Origin: Janthinobacterium sp. 344 | GTDB lineage: Bacteria; Pseudomonadota; Gammaproteobacteria; Burkholderiales; Burkholderiaceae_D | Assembly (NCBI RefSeq): GCF_900112025.1 | Contig: NZ_FOKL01000006.1 | Span: 355,199-419,198, forward strand | Reading direction: 5' to 3' | DNA length: 64,000 nt | In this document: positions 17,820 through 26,310 of the stretch, piece after piece | How positions within the stretch are numbered: the stretch's first letter is position 1 | How the letters are laid out: each line of letters begins with the position of its first letter | Translations under genes and position numbers: made by a program | Notes under the pieces: generated by a model | Told to the model about the DNA's origin: nothing | The model's database searches: none | Seen by the model: only the letters and a program-made list of their open reading frames with translations

Positions 17820-19958
17820 ATGGAAGACCCGGAACGCCGCGATCCGTTTGATGCCCAGGTGGACCTGGTCGTGGGCAAGGCCGAGGGCACGACCTTGTTC
17901 AGTCACTGCCTGCTCGATTGCTTGCAGCAGATGCCGTCGCCGGGTATCGTTATCTTCGTGCATGGCGTCAATTCCGACGGCGAGTGGTACCGCGCGGCCG
18001 AAGCAGGCCTGTGCCAAGGCCTGAACACGCGCATGAAGCGCTGCGACGAGCACATGGCCCATGCCACGGCGCAGGGCGGGCAACTGACGCCGGTGGGCTA
18101 TCGGAGCGAGCTGAGCGATGACGGCTATGTCGACCCCGACTATACGACCGCCACCTTCATCGCGCCGCAAGCGCATTTCTCGCCCGTGATCCAGTTCCGC
18201 TGGGGCTACAAGGCCAGCGACAGGGAATTGCAGCAATATGGCGATTCGGTCTACCTGAACGAACACGCTTACTGGGGCGGCGGCCCGTTCGCCAATGGCT
18301 GCTCCTCCCTCCCGGACCTGTGGGGCGAGGGTCTGTCGGACGCCCTCTTCCTGTTCATCCACATCGAGCATCTGAATCCCGTCAACGACCGCATCGTGTA
18401 TGCCTGCCCGCCGCGCCCCTATTTCGTGCTGGCAGCACTGCGCCTGGCGCACTTGGTGGCGGCCATCCGCCGGCAGCAGGCCGACGTGCCGATTACCGTG
18501 GTCTGCCACAGCCAGGGCAATATGGTGGGCATGGCGGCCGCATTTCTGGGCAATAAAATGGCCGACGTGCAGGATGCGGCGGGCAAAAGCGGGCGCTGCG
18601 TGGCCGATACCTATGTCTTGTGCAACCCGCCCTACAGCCTGTTGCGCAGAAACGATACGGAAGGCTGGCTGCAGGGGCAGGTCAGGGACGTCGATGGCAA
18701 TGTGGGCCGGCAAAGCGGCGAGGCGCGCCGCAAGACCCTGGCGGCGTTTTTCGACATCGTGCGTGGCCAGGCCAAGGAGCCGCCCATGTCTGCCGCGCTG
18801 GCGGACATGGCCGCCAACGTGCGCCATGATTTCACCCTGGACAAGGACAGGGCCGCCTATGCCTGCGGCCCGCAGCCGACGACGCGCGGCCGCGTCACCC
18901 TGTATTGCAATCCGCACGACCGGGTGATTTCCGCCACGCCCATCCAGGGCATGGGCTGGTTGGGTCTGAGCGCCGAAGAAATCAAAGCCACGTGCGGCGA
19001 CGGCGTGTTCAGCCAGCGCGTGTTTGCGCAGGGCTTTCCCGTTGGCAAGCGCGCTGACTATGACTATTGGAGCAACCATTATCGCCAGCCCGCGCGGGGC
19101 AGCGCCGATTTCTGGCATCCCCGCTCGCCGATTTCCAGATACGACCCGGACAAGGGCGTGCGCGCCAGTACCAGCGCGGCCGGCAAGGCGGCGAGCGTGC
19201 GCACGGCCTCCGCCATGTCGGCCCTCATGAAGATGCTGAAGACGCCCATCAATGCCGTGCCGCCCGACGACTGGCGCATCCCCGTGACGGCGCCCGCCTT
19301 GCCGGAAGTGTTTACACCGCAGGCCGTGCGCTTTGGCGTACCCAGCCCGCAGTTCGACCAGAATCTCGATCCGCCCGGCACGCACCGCCAGGAGGGCAAG
19401 GCGCGCCTGGCAGGCGAGCCGTATGCCGATACAAGCGTGGGCGGCACGCCGCAGGGCAACCGCGATACCGAGGCGGCACTGCGCTACGAAGACCACGCCC
19501 GCCTGCGCATGAAGGCCCGCCGCGGGAAGCTCGACGGCAATGACGGCAAGGCGATGATGGAAGACGACCTGTCTACCGCCACGCCGGAATACTTGCAATG
19601 GCGCAAGCAGGAAATCCAGGGGCAACTGGCGGCCACCTGCGACACGCATGCGACCGACCATTCCACCATCCTGAGCAATCCTGGGCACGCTGAAAAGGCG
19701 CTGGCGTATGACGTGGCGATCGGGGTGTGTCATATCAGCGAGGAGGCGATGCGGGAATTGAGAGTGATTGCGGATTGGCGATTGTTGAAGGAGTTGGAAA
19801 AAAAGGGTAATTCAAACAGAATTTTTCTTGAATATTTCAAGCTTGGTTTGTTTAAAAAAAAACCGTTATTGGAGTGGGTTCAAAGTGATGGCAGCGCTGG
19901 AAGCATGCCTCCCGAGATAGTGGATGAGCGCATGTACAAGCGCCCGGAGACCTCCTGA
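17820..19958 (+). CDS. tle3: Type VI secretion Tle3-like lipase (DUF3274 family)
   Basis: A 712-residue cytosolic-looking protein without signal peptide. The N-terminal alpha/beta-hydrolase starts with the IVIFVHGVNSDGEWY oxyanion-hole segment (about 43-57) and has the nucleophile elbow CHSQG with Ser231. The long C-terminal half fits the Tle3-type DUF3274 extension. Tle3 proteins are phospholipases delivered by T6SS into the target periplasm. The ATG at 17820 has AAGG 6 bp before it; a GTG at 17766 is possible. The last 60 codons are unusually AT-rich and include a run of nine A (19854-19862). It is coupled to the next gene (TGATG). No vgrG or obvious immunity gene adjoins. The family call is from memory of motif and context. 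Confidence 0.72.
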   Translation: MEDPERRDPFDAQVDLVVGKAEGTTLFSHCLLDCLQQMPSPGIVIFVHGVNSDGEWYRAAEAGLCQGLNTRMKRCDEHMAHATAQGGQLTPVGYRSELSDDGYVDPDYTTATFIAPQAHFSPVIQFRWGYKASDRELQQYGDSVYLNEHAYWGGGPFANGCSSLPDLWGEGLSDALFLFIHIEHLNPVNDRIVYACPPRPYFVLAALRLAHLVAAIRRQQADVPITVVCHSQGNMVGMAAAFLGNKMADVQDAAGKSGRCVADTYVLCNPPYSLLRRNDTEGWLQGQVRDVDGNVGRQSGEARRKTLAAFFDIVRGQAKEPPMSAALADMAANVRHDFTLDKDRAAYACGPQPTTRGRVTLYCNPHDRVISATPIQGMGWLGLSAEEIKATCGDGVFSQRVFAQGFPVGKRADYDYWSNHYRQPARGSADFWHPRSPISRYDPDKGVRASTSAAGKAASVRTASAMSALMKMLKTPINAVPPDDWRIPVTAPALPEVFTPQAVRFGVPSPQFDQNLDPPGTHRQEGKARLAGEPYADTSVGGTPQGNRDTEAALRYEDHARLRMKARRGKLDGNDGKAMMEDDLSTATPEYLQWRKQEIQGQLAATCDTHATDHSTILSNPGHAEKALAYDVAIGVCHISEEAMRELRVIADWRLLKELEKKGNSNRIFLEYFKLGLFKKKPLLEWVQSDGSAGSMPPEIVDERMYKRPETS

Positions 19959-21430
19959 TGCGCAACTTGATTGCTACTCTTCCGCGCAGGCTGGGCTGGA
20001 GCATATTTGTTTTCAGTCTTGCGTCTGGCATTGCACTCTGGTCGGTATTGCAAGCCCCGCCAGTCGATGTGCCTCTTGAAGGAGGATTGCTGATGAAACG
20101 ATTATTGTTGATGCCGGGATTGCTGGCGCTTGCCGTCCTTTTCCTGACCTCGGCCTGCGCCAGCAAGGCATCGGTTGCGGCACCGGTTGCCGCCGTTATC
20201 CCTGCTGCGCCCGCGCAGCTGTATATGGCGCAGGTGGTGGGCGTGCAGTGGCTCAATCCCCTGCAGCGGCGCGACTATCCGACCGAGTGGCAACTGCTGT
20301 GGACACTGGGCCTGGCCAAGCCGAACAAGGACGATAGCAAGGTAAAGGAAAATCCTGTGCGTTTTGGCAAGGTGCAATCGATCGGCATGATTGCTTCCGG
20401 CAACAAGGGGCGGGAAACATTCAATGGATATCATGAAAAGTATGTGGAGGAATTGATCACGCTGTTTCATGATATTTATTTCTCGAACGAAGAATATTTT
20501 TACAACGCCCATTCGCTGAGCGACAAATCCACGCGCCGTGAACTGGCCGGCATCCATGTTGAATATGCCCTGCCGGCTGGGCGGCTTGATCCCGTGGAAG
20601 CGGCGGAATACTTGCGCGAGGAGATTGTCGATACCTTCAGCATCGGCAACCCCCATTTCCCCGGTTCCTGGACCACGGCCACGCCGCCCGACGTGCGCGT
20701 GACCATGGGCGGCGCCAACGCGGGCTTTACGTCCCTGGCGGCGGGCCTGGCTTACCTGCAGGCCAATCCCGACAAGACCGTGTGGGTGATGAACTGGGAC
20801 GCGCCCAGTTATCCGCCCAAGGATGAGCAGATCAATGAAAACATGGTCTTGCTGGTCCTGGCCGGTCCCGGCTACAAGACGGAGCGCGCGCCGCTGGCCT
20901 GGCTGGGCTTTCCCGCCACGCGCAATGTCGCCGATTTCAGCGCTGGCAAGGGACAGTCCCCGCGCGCCGTGCAGGCGTGGGGCGCTGCCATCGACGCTGC
21001 CGCCCGGAACGCGCAATTGAACGACGACGCCATCGGCTACGTCATCCACGATGCGGGCAGCAGCTATCCTGTTTCGTCAGAGCGCATTGGCCCGCTGGCG
21101 CAAAGCCTGACGCAGCAATTGCCCGACTTCGATTTCAACAAGCAGACTTTCAACATGCCAGCATTGTTGGGCGAGACGGGTACCGGCACGGCGCTGACCA
21201 ACGTGGCGCTGGCCATCGCCCATGCGAACCACGTGGGCCGGCCCGTGCTGGTGGCGGGCAGCAGTGACAGCGAAAGTGTGACAGCGCTGGTGGTGGCGCC
21301 GCCGGCCGTGGTGCGGCCCGTCGACCACGAACAGCCGTGGTTCCGCGCGCGCGGCGGCAATACCGTGTTTCTGCCGTGGTGGGGCCGGCGCTTCGATGCG
21401 CGGCCGGGGTCGCAAGGTTATTCGCGCTGA
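19958..21430 (+). CDS. tla3: Tla3-like type VI lipase adapter (DUF2875 family)
   Basis: A 490-residue protein directly behind tle3, its ATG overlapping the tle3 stop. It fits the DUF2875/Tla3 family whose Pseudomonas member recruits Tle3 to its VgrG. Two hydrophobic segments lie at the N-terminus: residues about 13-31, then a second signal-like stretch (MKRLLLMPGLLALAVLF, from residue 46) ending LTSAC. The second ATG at 20093 has a strong Shine-Dalgarno (GAAGGAGGA) and alone would give a 445-residue lipoprotein-like product. Which start is used is unclear. The C-terminal end overlaps the convergent ccoS by 13 bp. It could also include an immunity role; I cannot tell. Confidence 0.65.
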   Translation: MRNLIATLPRRLGWSIFVFSLASGIALWSVLQAPPVDVPLEGGLLMKRLLLMPGLLALAVLFLTSACASKASVAAPVAAVIPAAPAQLYMAQVVGVQWLNPLQRRDYPTEWQLLWTLGLAKPNKDDSKVKENPVRFGKVQSIGMIASGNKGRETFNGYHEKYVEELITLFHDIYFSNEEYFYNAHSLSDKSTRRELAGIHVEYALPAGRLDPVEAAEYLREEIVDTFSIGNPHFPGSWTTATPPDVRVTMGGANAGFTSLAAGLAYLQANPDKTVWVMNWDAPSYPPKDEQINENMVLLVLAGPGYKTERAPLAWLGFPATRNVADFSAGKGQSPRAVQAWGAAIDAAARNAQLNDDAIGYVIHDAGSSYPVSSERIGPLAQSLTQQLPDFDFNKQTFNMPALLGETGTGTALTNVALAIAHANHVGRPVLVAGSSDSESVTALVVAPPAVVRPVDHEQPWFRARGGNTVFLPWWGRRFDARPGSQGYSR

Positions 21431-21600
21431 GGCGCTGGCGGGACGGCTGCTTCCGGCGGCGTATCGTCGTCCTGCAGCACGCGCAGGCCCGGTCCGACGA
21501 GGTCGTCGAACTGGCCGCTGTCCGAGGCGGTGAAATACACCCACAGGGCGATGAAGACGACCACGACGCTCAAGGGGATGAGGAGATACAGTGCTTCCAT
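21418..21600 (-). CDS. ccoS: cbb3 oxidase maturation protein CcoS
   Basis: A 60-residue protein with one N-terminal transmembrane helix (about residues 5-25) and the CcoS pattern WVYFTASDSGQFDDLVGPG. CcoS is needed for insertion of heme b and copper in CcoN. It follows ccoI after 2 bp. Its 3' end overlaps the end of the convergent tla3. In related bacteria ccoN usually follows directly. Confidence 0.93.
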   Translation of the reverse strand: MEALYLLIPLSVVVVFIALWVYFTASDSGQFDDLVGPGLRVLQDDDTPPEAAVPPAPQRE

Positions 21601-21602
21601 GT

Positions 21603-24044
21603 TCAGGCTTTCCGCAGGCGCAGGGCGTTGGCGATGACGACCGCCGAGCTGGCGGCCATGCCGACGCCGGACAGCCAGGGGTTCAAAAAGCCCAGCGCGG
21701 CGGCCGGGATGGCCGTCAGATTGTACAAGGTGGCCCAGCCCAGGTTTTCGCGGATGATGCGCATGCTGCGCGCCGCCGTCTTCGCCGTGTCCAGCACGGA
21801 CAGCAATTGGCTCGACAGCAGCACCGTGTCCGCATGCGCCTGCGCCAGCGCGGCGCCGGAACCCATGGCGAAGGAGACGTCGGCCGCGCTCAGCACGGCG
21901 GCGTCGTTGATGCCGTCGCCGACCATCGCCACCACGGCGCCCGTCGCCTGCAATTGCTGCACGAAGTCGAGCTTTTCATCGGGCAGGCATTCGCCGCAGG
22001 CCGTGGTGATGCCCAGTTCCGCCGCCACGCCTTGCGTCAGCGCTTCCTGGTCGCCACTCAGCAGCACGACCTGCTTGCCGCGCCGCTGGAAATACGCGAC
22101 CACGTCAACGGCTTCCGGGCGCAGCGCATCGCTGAGCAAAAAGCGCGTCAGCCAGCGGCCCTGCGTGCCCAGGTACAGCGGCGTCATGCCCTGCATGCCG
22201 ACGGCCGTGTCGCCCAGCGGCGGTCCCGCGATGGCGGCGACAAAGGCCGCATTGCCCAGACGGTAGCGTACGCCGTCGACCACGCCTTCCAGACCCTGGC
22301 CCTGCACTTCCTGCAGGCGTTCCGCATGCGGGCGCGGCTGCTGTCCGGCCAACCCTTCGGCGGCGCCCAGGATGGCCTGCGCCAGCGGATGGGCGCTGCC
22401 CGCTTCCAGCGCGGCGGCCACCCGCAGGCAGGCATCCTCCGTCATGCCGCCGAGTGCCTCGATCTGTTTCAGCACGGGCCGTCCCAGGGTCAGGGTTCCC
22501 GTCTTGTCGAAGACGATATGGGTGGCGCGGTGCAGGGTTTCCAGCACATGCGGCTGGACGATCAGCACGCCGCGCCGCAGCAGGCTGTCGGTGGCGGCCG
22601 CCAGCGCCGTCGGCGTGGCCAGGGACAGGGCGCAGGGGCACGACACGACCAGCACGGCGATGGCCACGGGCCATGCCTGCGACGGGTCGTGCCAGCTCCA
22701 GAAGGCGAACACGGCGACGGCAAACAGCAGCAGGCCCAGCACGAACCAGGCGGCCACTTTATCGGCCCACTGGGCGATCTGCGGCTTGCCGCTGCCGGCC
22801 CGCTCGATCAGTTTCAACAGGTCGGACAAGGTGCTCTCGCGCGCCGGCTTCAGCACGCGCAAGATCAATGCCGCGCTGGCGTTGATGGCCCCGCCCGGCA
22901 CCCGCTCGCCCGCCTTTCTGCGCTGGGCCGCGCTCTCGCCCGTCAGCAGCGATAAATCGAGCGCGCTCGTGCCTTCGATGATGACGCTGTCGGCGGCGAT
23001 GGCCTCGCCCGGCTTGACCAGGATCACGTCACCGACGGCCAGGCTGCCGGCCGGCACCAGCGTGGTGACGCGGCTGTCGGGAAAGCCCGCCATCAGCGAG
23101 GCGGAGGCGGGCAAGGCGTGCTGCAGGCGTTCCAGCGCCGAGGCGGCCTTGCGGCGCGCCTGCAGTTCGAAATAGCGGCTGCACAGCAAGAGGAAGATGA
23201 ACATCGTGGCCGAGTCGTAATACACCTCGCCGCGGCCCGTGAAGGTCGCCACCACGCTGCCGAAGAAGGCCGCCAGGATGCCCAGCGCCACGGGCACGTC
23301 CATGCCCAGGGTGCGCGCGCGCAGGCTGGCCCAGGCGCCCTGGAAAAACGGCATGGCGGAATAGCAGATGGCGGGCAAGGTGAGCAGCAAACTGGCCCAG
23401 CGCATCAGGCTGGCCATGCTGTCGTCCAGGGTGCCATCCTCGGCGGCCAGGTAGGACGGCGCCACGTACATCATGACCTGCATCATCGACAGGCCCGCGA
23501 CGAACAGCTGGCGGCCCAGGGTCTTGCTGGCTTGTTGCAGGCGTTCGCCATGGCGCACGGCGTCATACGGATAGGCCGTGTAGCCGACTTGCCGCACCGC
23601 TTGCAGGATGTCGCCCGGTTCGCACTCGGCGCGGCTCCAGCGCACGTACAGGCGCTCGGTGGCGACGTTCAGGCTGGCCGCCTGCACGCCGGGCAGGCGC
23701 GTCAATTGACGCTCGATCAGCCAGACGCAGGCGGCGCAGCGGATGCCCTCGACGGACAGGGTCGCTTCGCAGCTGCTGGCGTCGCGCGCGAATTGCGCAT
23801 CGTCATTGCTGTACAGGCGCAGTTCGGGCGGCACCAGCGTGGCGTGCGCCGCGTTGACGGCGTATTCGTCGCGCTCGCGGTAATACGCGCTCTGGCCGAT
23901 GTCGACGATGGTGTGCGCCACCGCTTCGCAGCCGGGGCAGCACATGGCGCGCGGCACGTCGTCGATGGTGACGTTCCAGTTGGAACCAGCGGGCACGGGC
24001 AGGCCGCAATGGAAGCAGCTGGCAGGTTTCAAGACAGCATTCAT
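21603..24044 (-). CDS. ccoI: Copper-exporting P1B-type ATPase for cbb3 assembly
   Basis: An 813-residue heavy-metal ATPase. N-terminal cysteine-rich FixI/CcoI segment (CFHCGLP and CCPGCEAVA), then an HMA domain with RCAACVWLIE, eight predicted transmembrane helices with the metal-site CPC (SCPCALSLATP), phosphorylation motif DKTGTLT and hinge VGDGINDAAVL. CcoI exports copper towards the periplasm for the cbb3 binuclear centre. The ATG at 24044 is preferred over the longer frame, which would overlap the upstream gene. It lies between the SafE-like gene (10-bp gap) and ccoS. Confidence 0.95.
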   Translation of the reverse strand: MNAVLKPASCFHCGLPVPAGSNWNVTIDDVPRAMCCPGCEAVAHTIVDIGQSAYYRERDEYAVNAAHATLVPPELRLYSNDDAQFARDASSCEATLSVEGIRCAACVWLIERQLTRLPGVQAASLNVATERLYVRWSRAECEPGDILQAVRQVGYTAYPYDAVRHGERLQQASKTLGRQLFVAGLSMMQVMMYVAPSYLAAEDGTLDDSMASLMRWASLLLTLPAICYSAMPFFQGAWASLRARTLGMDVPVALGILAAFFGSVVATFTGRGEVYYDSATMFIFLLLCSRYFELQARRKAASALERLQHALPASASLMAGFPDSRVTTLVPAGSLAVGDVILVKPGEAIAADSVIIEGTSALDLSLLTGESAAQRRKAGERVPGGAINASAALILRVLKPARESTLSDLLKLIERAGSGKPQIAQWADKVAAWFVLGLLLFAVAVFAFWSWHDPSQAWPVAIAVLVVSCPCALSLATPTALAAATDSLLRRGVLIVQPHVLETLHRATHIVFDKTGTLTLGRPVLKQIEALGGMTEDACLRVAAALEAGSAHPLAQAILGAAEGLAGQQPRPHAERLQEVQGQGLEGVVDGVRYRLGNAAFVAAIAGPPLGDTAVGMQGMTPLYLGTQGRWLTRFLLSDALRPEAVDVVAYFQRRGKQVVLLSGDQEALTQGVAAELGITTACGECLPDEKLDFVQQLQATGAVVAMVGDGINDAAVLSAADVSFAMGSGAALAQAHADTVLLSSQLLSVLDTAKTAARSMRIIRENLGWATLYNLTAIPAAALGFLNPWLSGVGMAASSAVVIANALRLRKA

Positions 24045-24054
24045 ACGGTTCTTT

Positions 24055-24825
24055 TCATGGATGGCCCGTGACGCACAGGGCGTCGAGCCAGCCCAGCGAC
24101 ACGCCATTGGCGGCGCGCAGCAGGCCCAGCAAACCGAAGCCCAGCACCAGCACGCCGCTGGCGATGCGCACGGGACGGCGCTGCAGCTGCGCGCGCAGGC
24201 GCGTGCCCAGCAGGCCCATGCCGAACAGCATGGGCAAGGTGCCCAGGCCGAAGGCGCCCATGGCGGCCGCGCCGCGCAATGCCGAGCCTTGCAGCATGGC
24301 CGTCAGCAGGGCGCTGTAGACCATGCCGCACGGCACCCAGCCCCACAGGCCGCCCACGGCCAGCGCCTTGAGCGGCGTATCCATCGGCATCAGCGGTTTC
24401 AATAGAGGGCGCACGCGGCGCCAGACGATATTGCCGGCCGCTTCGACGTGGGCCAGGCCGCGCCAGGCATCCATCAGGTACAGGCCCAGGGCCACCAGCA
24501 TCAGGTTGGCCAGCCAGTAAGCGGCCACCTGCAGTGACGCCAGGTGCAGCATGCCGGCGCCCGCCAGGCTGCCGGCCATGGCGCCGGCCAGCATGTAGCT
24601 GGCGATGCGTCCGCCGTTGTAGGCCAGCACGCGCAAGACGCCCTGCAACTGCGTCGACTGCAGCGCCGGGCGCGCCACGGCGATGGCGATCACCGGACGC
24701 GCGGGCGCGGGCGCGGTACCGCCGCCCAGCGACAGGGCGCCGACGATGCCGCCGCACATGCCGATGCAGTGCACGCTGCCGGCCAGGCCGACCAGGAACA
24801 GCGGCAGAAAGCTCAGGGCATTCAT
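24055..24825 (-). CDS. Sulfite exporter TauE/SafE family protein (cbb3-linked, CcoA-independent type)
   Basis: A 256-residue membrane protein with about six transmembrane segments and the family opening LAGSVHCIGMCGGIVGALSLGG; the paired HC-x3-C (His-Cys and Cys in SVHCIGMCGG) may bind metal. A second CGMVYSALL-type repeat unit, with WVPCGMVY, is present. These proteins are regularly encoded beside ccoI and ccoS and are thought to help copper handling for the oxidase. The same arrangement occurs here: hemN, this gene, ccoI, ccoS. Confidence 0.88.
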   Translation of the reverse strand: MNALSFLPLFLVGLAGSVHCIGMCGGIVGALSLGGGTAPAPARPVIAIAVARPALQSTQLQGVLRVLAYNGGRIASYMLAGAMAGSLAGAGMLHLASLQVAAYWLANLMLVALGLYLMDAWRGLAHVEAAGNIVWRRVRPLLKPLMPMDTPLKALAVGGLWGWVPCGMVYSALLTAMLQGSALRGAAAMGAFGLGTLPMLFGMGLLGTRLRAQLQRRPVRIASGVLVLGFGLLGLLRAANGVSLGWLDALCVTGHP

Positions 24826-24837
24826 CGTGGCGCGGTC

Positions 24838-26286
24838 TTACACCGTTTTCGAGTAGCGCAGCGGCTGCGGCGCATCGGGCGTGGCATTCGCGCGCGCCAG
24901 GGTCAGATAGCGGTCGAAGACCATGCAGATATTGCGGATCAGCAAGCGCCCTTTCGGCGTCACCGTCAGCCAGTCTTCCTCGATCACCAGCAAGCCGTCG
25001 CGGGCCAGCTCGCGCAGCTTTTCCAGCTCGCTGGCGAAGTAGCTGCGAAATTGCACCGGGTGCGCCTGTTCGATGGTGGCGATCGACAATTCGAAATTAC
25101 ACATCAGCATCTGGATGATAATGCGGCGTAATAAGTCGTCCGTATCGAGCTTGATGCCGCGCGCGATCGGCAGCACGCCTTCGTCGAGCTTTTCATAGTA
25201 GGCGTCCAGCGTCTTCTCGTTCTGGCTGTAGACGGCGCCCACGGAACTGATGGCCGACACGCCGCAGGCGATCAGGTCCGCTTCCGCGCGCGTCGAATAG
25301 CCCTGGAAGTTGCGGTGCAGGCGGCCCTGGCGCTGCGCCACGGCCAGGTCGTCCGTCGGCTTGGCGAAATGGTCCATGCCGATGTACACGTAGCCGGCGG
25401 CCGTCAGGCGCGCGATGCACAGGCCCAGCATGGCCAGCTTGGTGGCGCTGTCGGGCATGTCGGCATCGAGGATGCGGCGCTGCGGCTTGAAGAGGTGCGG
25501 CATGTGCGCGTAGTGGTACAGGGCGATGCGGTCGGGGCTGGCGGAAATCACCTTGCGCAGGGTTTCCGTCATCGTCTCCAGGCTTTGCTTGGGCAAGCCG
25601 TAGATCAGGTCGATGCTGATCGAGCGGAAACCGGCGTCGCGCGCCGCCTGCATGATGGCCACCGTCTCCGCTTCGGGCTGGATGCGGTTGACGGCTTTTT
25701 GCACGTCGGCGTCGAAATCCTGCACGCCCAGGCTGATGCGATTAAAACCTTGCGCGCGCAGCGAAAACACGCGTTCGCGCGACACGGTGCGCGGGTCGAT
25801 CTCGATGGAATACTCGCCATCCTCGTCGGCGGCGAACTCGAAATGCTGGCGCAGGTGCAGCATCAGTTCATCCATCTGCTTTTCGCTGAAATAGGTCGGC
25901 GTGCCGCCGCCGAAATGCAGCTGTTCGATCTGGTTCATGCCGGCAAACAGCTTGCCCTGCATGGCGATTTCCTGCTTCAGGTAGCTGAGGTAGGTGGCCG
26001 CCTTGCTGCGGTCTTTCGTGATGATCTTGTTGCAGGCGCAGTAGTAGCACAGGGTGTCGCAGAACGGCACGTGCACGTACAGCGACAGGGGCCGGCGGCC
26101 GCCGCGCATGCGCAGCGCGGCCAGGGCTTCGAGGAAATTACCGTAGCCGAAATCTCCGTTGAAACGGTCGGCGGTCGGGTAGGAGGTGTAGCGCGGGCCG
26201 GACTGGCTCATCTTGCCGATGATGACCGGGTCGAATTCGACGACGGCGTCCAGTTCGGCGGAAGCACTGCTGAGTAGTGTAGGCAT
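24838..26286 (-). CDS. hemN: Oxygen-independent coproporphyrinogen III oxidase
   Basis: A 482-residue radical-SAM enzyme with the HemN signature VPFCDTLCYYCACNKI (Cys-x3-Cys-x2-Cys), the GGGTPTYF motif and a HemN C-terminal domain. It converts coproporphyrinogen III to protoporphyrinogen IX without oxygen, supplying heme for the cbb3 oxidase under microaerobic growth. It follows the aer-like gene after 24 bp with no obvious promoter between, so it probably shares the FNR-controlled promoter near 28081. Confidence 0.95.
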   Translation of the reverse strand: MPTLLSSASAELDAVVEFDPVIIGKMSQSGPRYTSYPTADRFNGDFGYGNFLEALAALRMRGGRRPLSLYVHVPFCDTLCYYCACNKIITKDRSKAATYLSYLKQEIAMQGKLFAGMNQIEQLHFGGGTPTYFSEKQMDELMLHLRQHFEFAADEDGEYSIEIDPRTVSRERVFSLRAQGFNRISLGVQDFDADVQKAVNRIQPEAETVAIMQAARDAGFRSISIDLIYGLPKQSLETMTETLRKVISASPDRIALYHYAHMPHLFKPQRRILDADMPDSATKLAMLGLCIARLTAAGYVYIGMDHFAKPTDDLAVAQRQGRLHRNFQGYSTRAEADLIACGVSAISSVGAVYSQNEKTLDAYYEKLDEGVLPIARGIKLDTDDLLRRIIIQMLMCNFELSIATIEQAHPVQFRSYFASELEKLRELARDGLLVIEEDWLTVTPKGRLLIRNICMVFDRYLTLARANATPDAPQPLRYSKTV

Positions 26287-26310
26287 GGTGTGTTGTAAGT
26301 CTTGAAAAGT

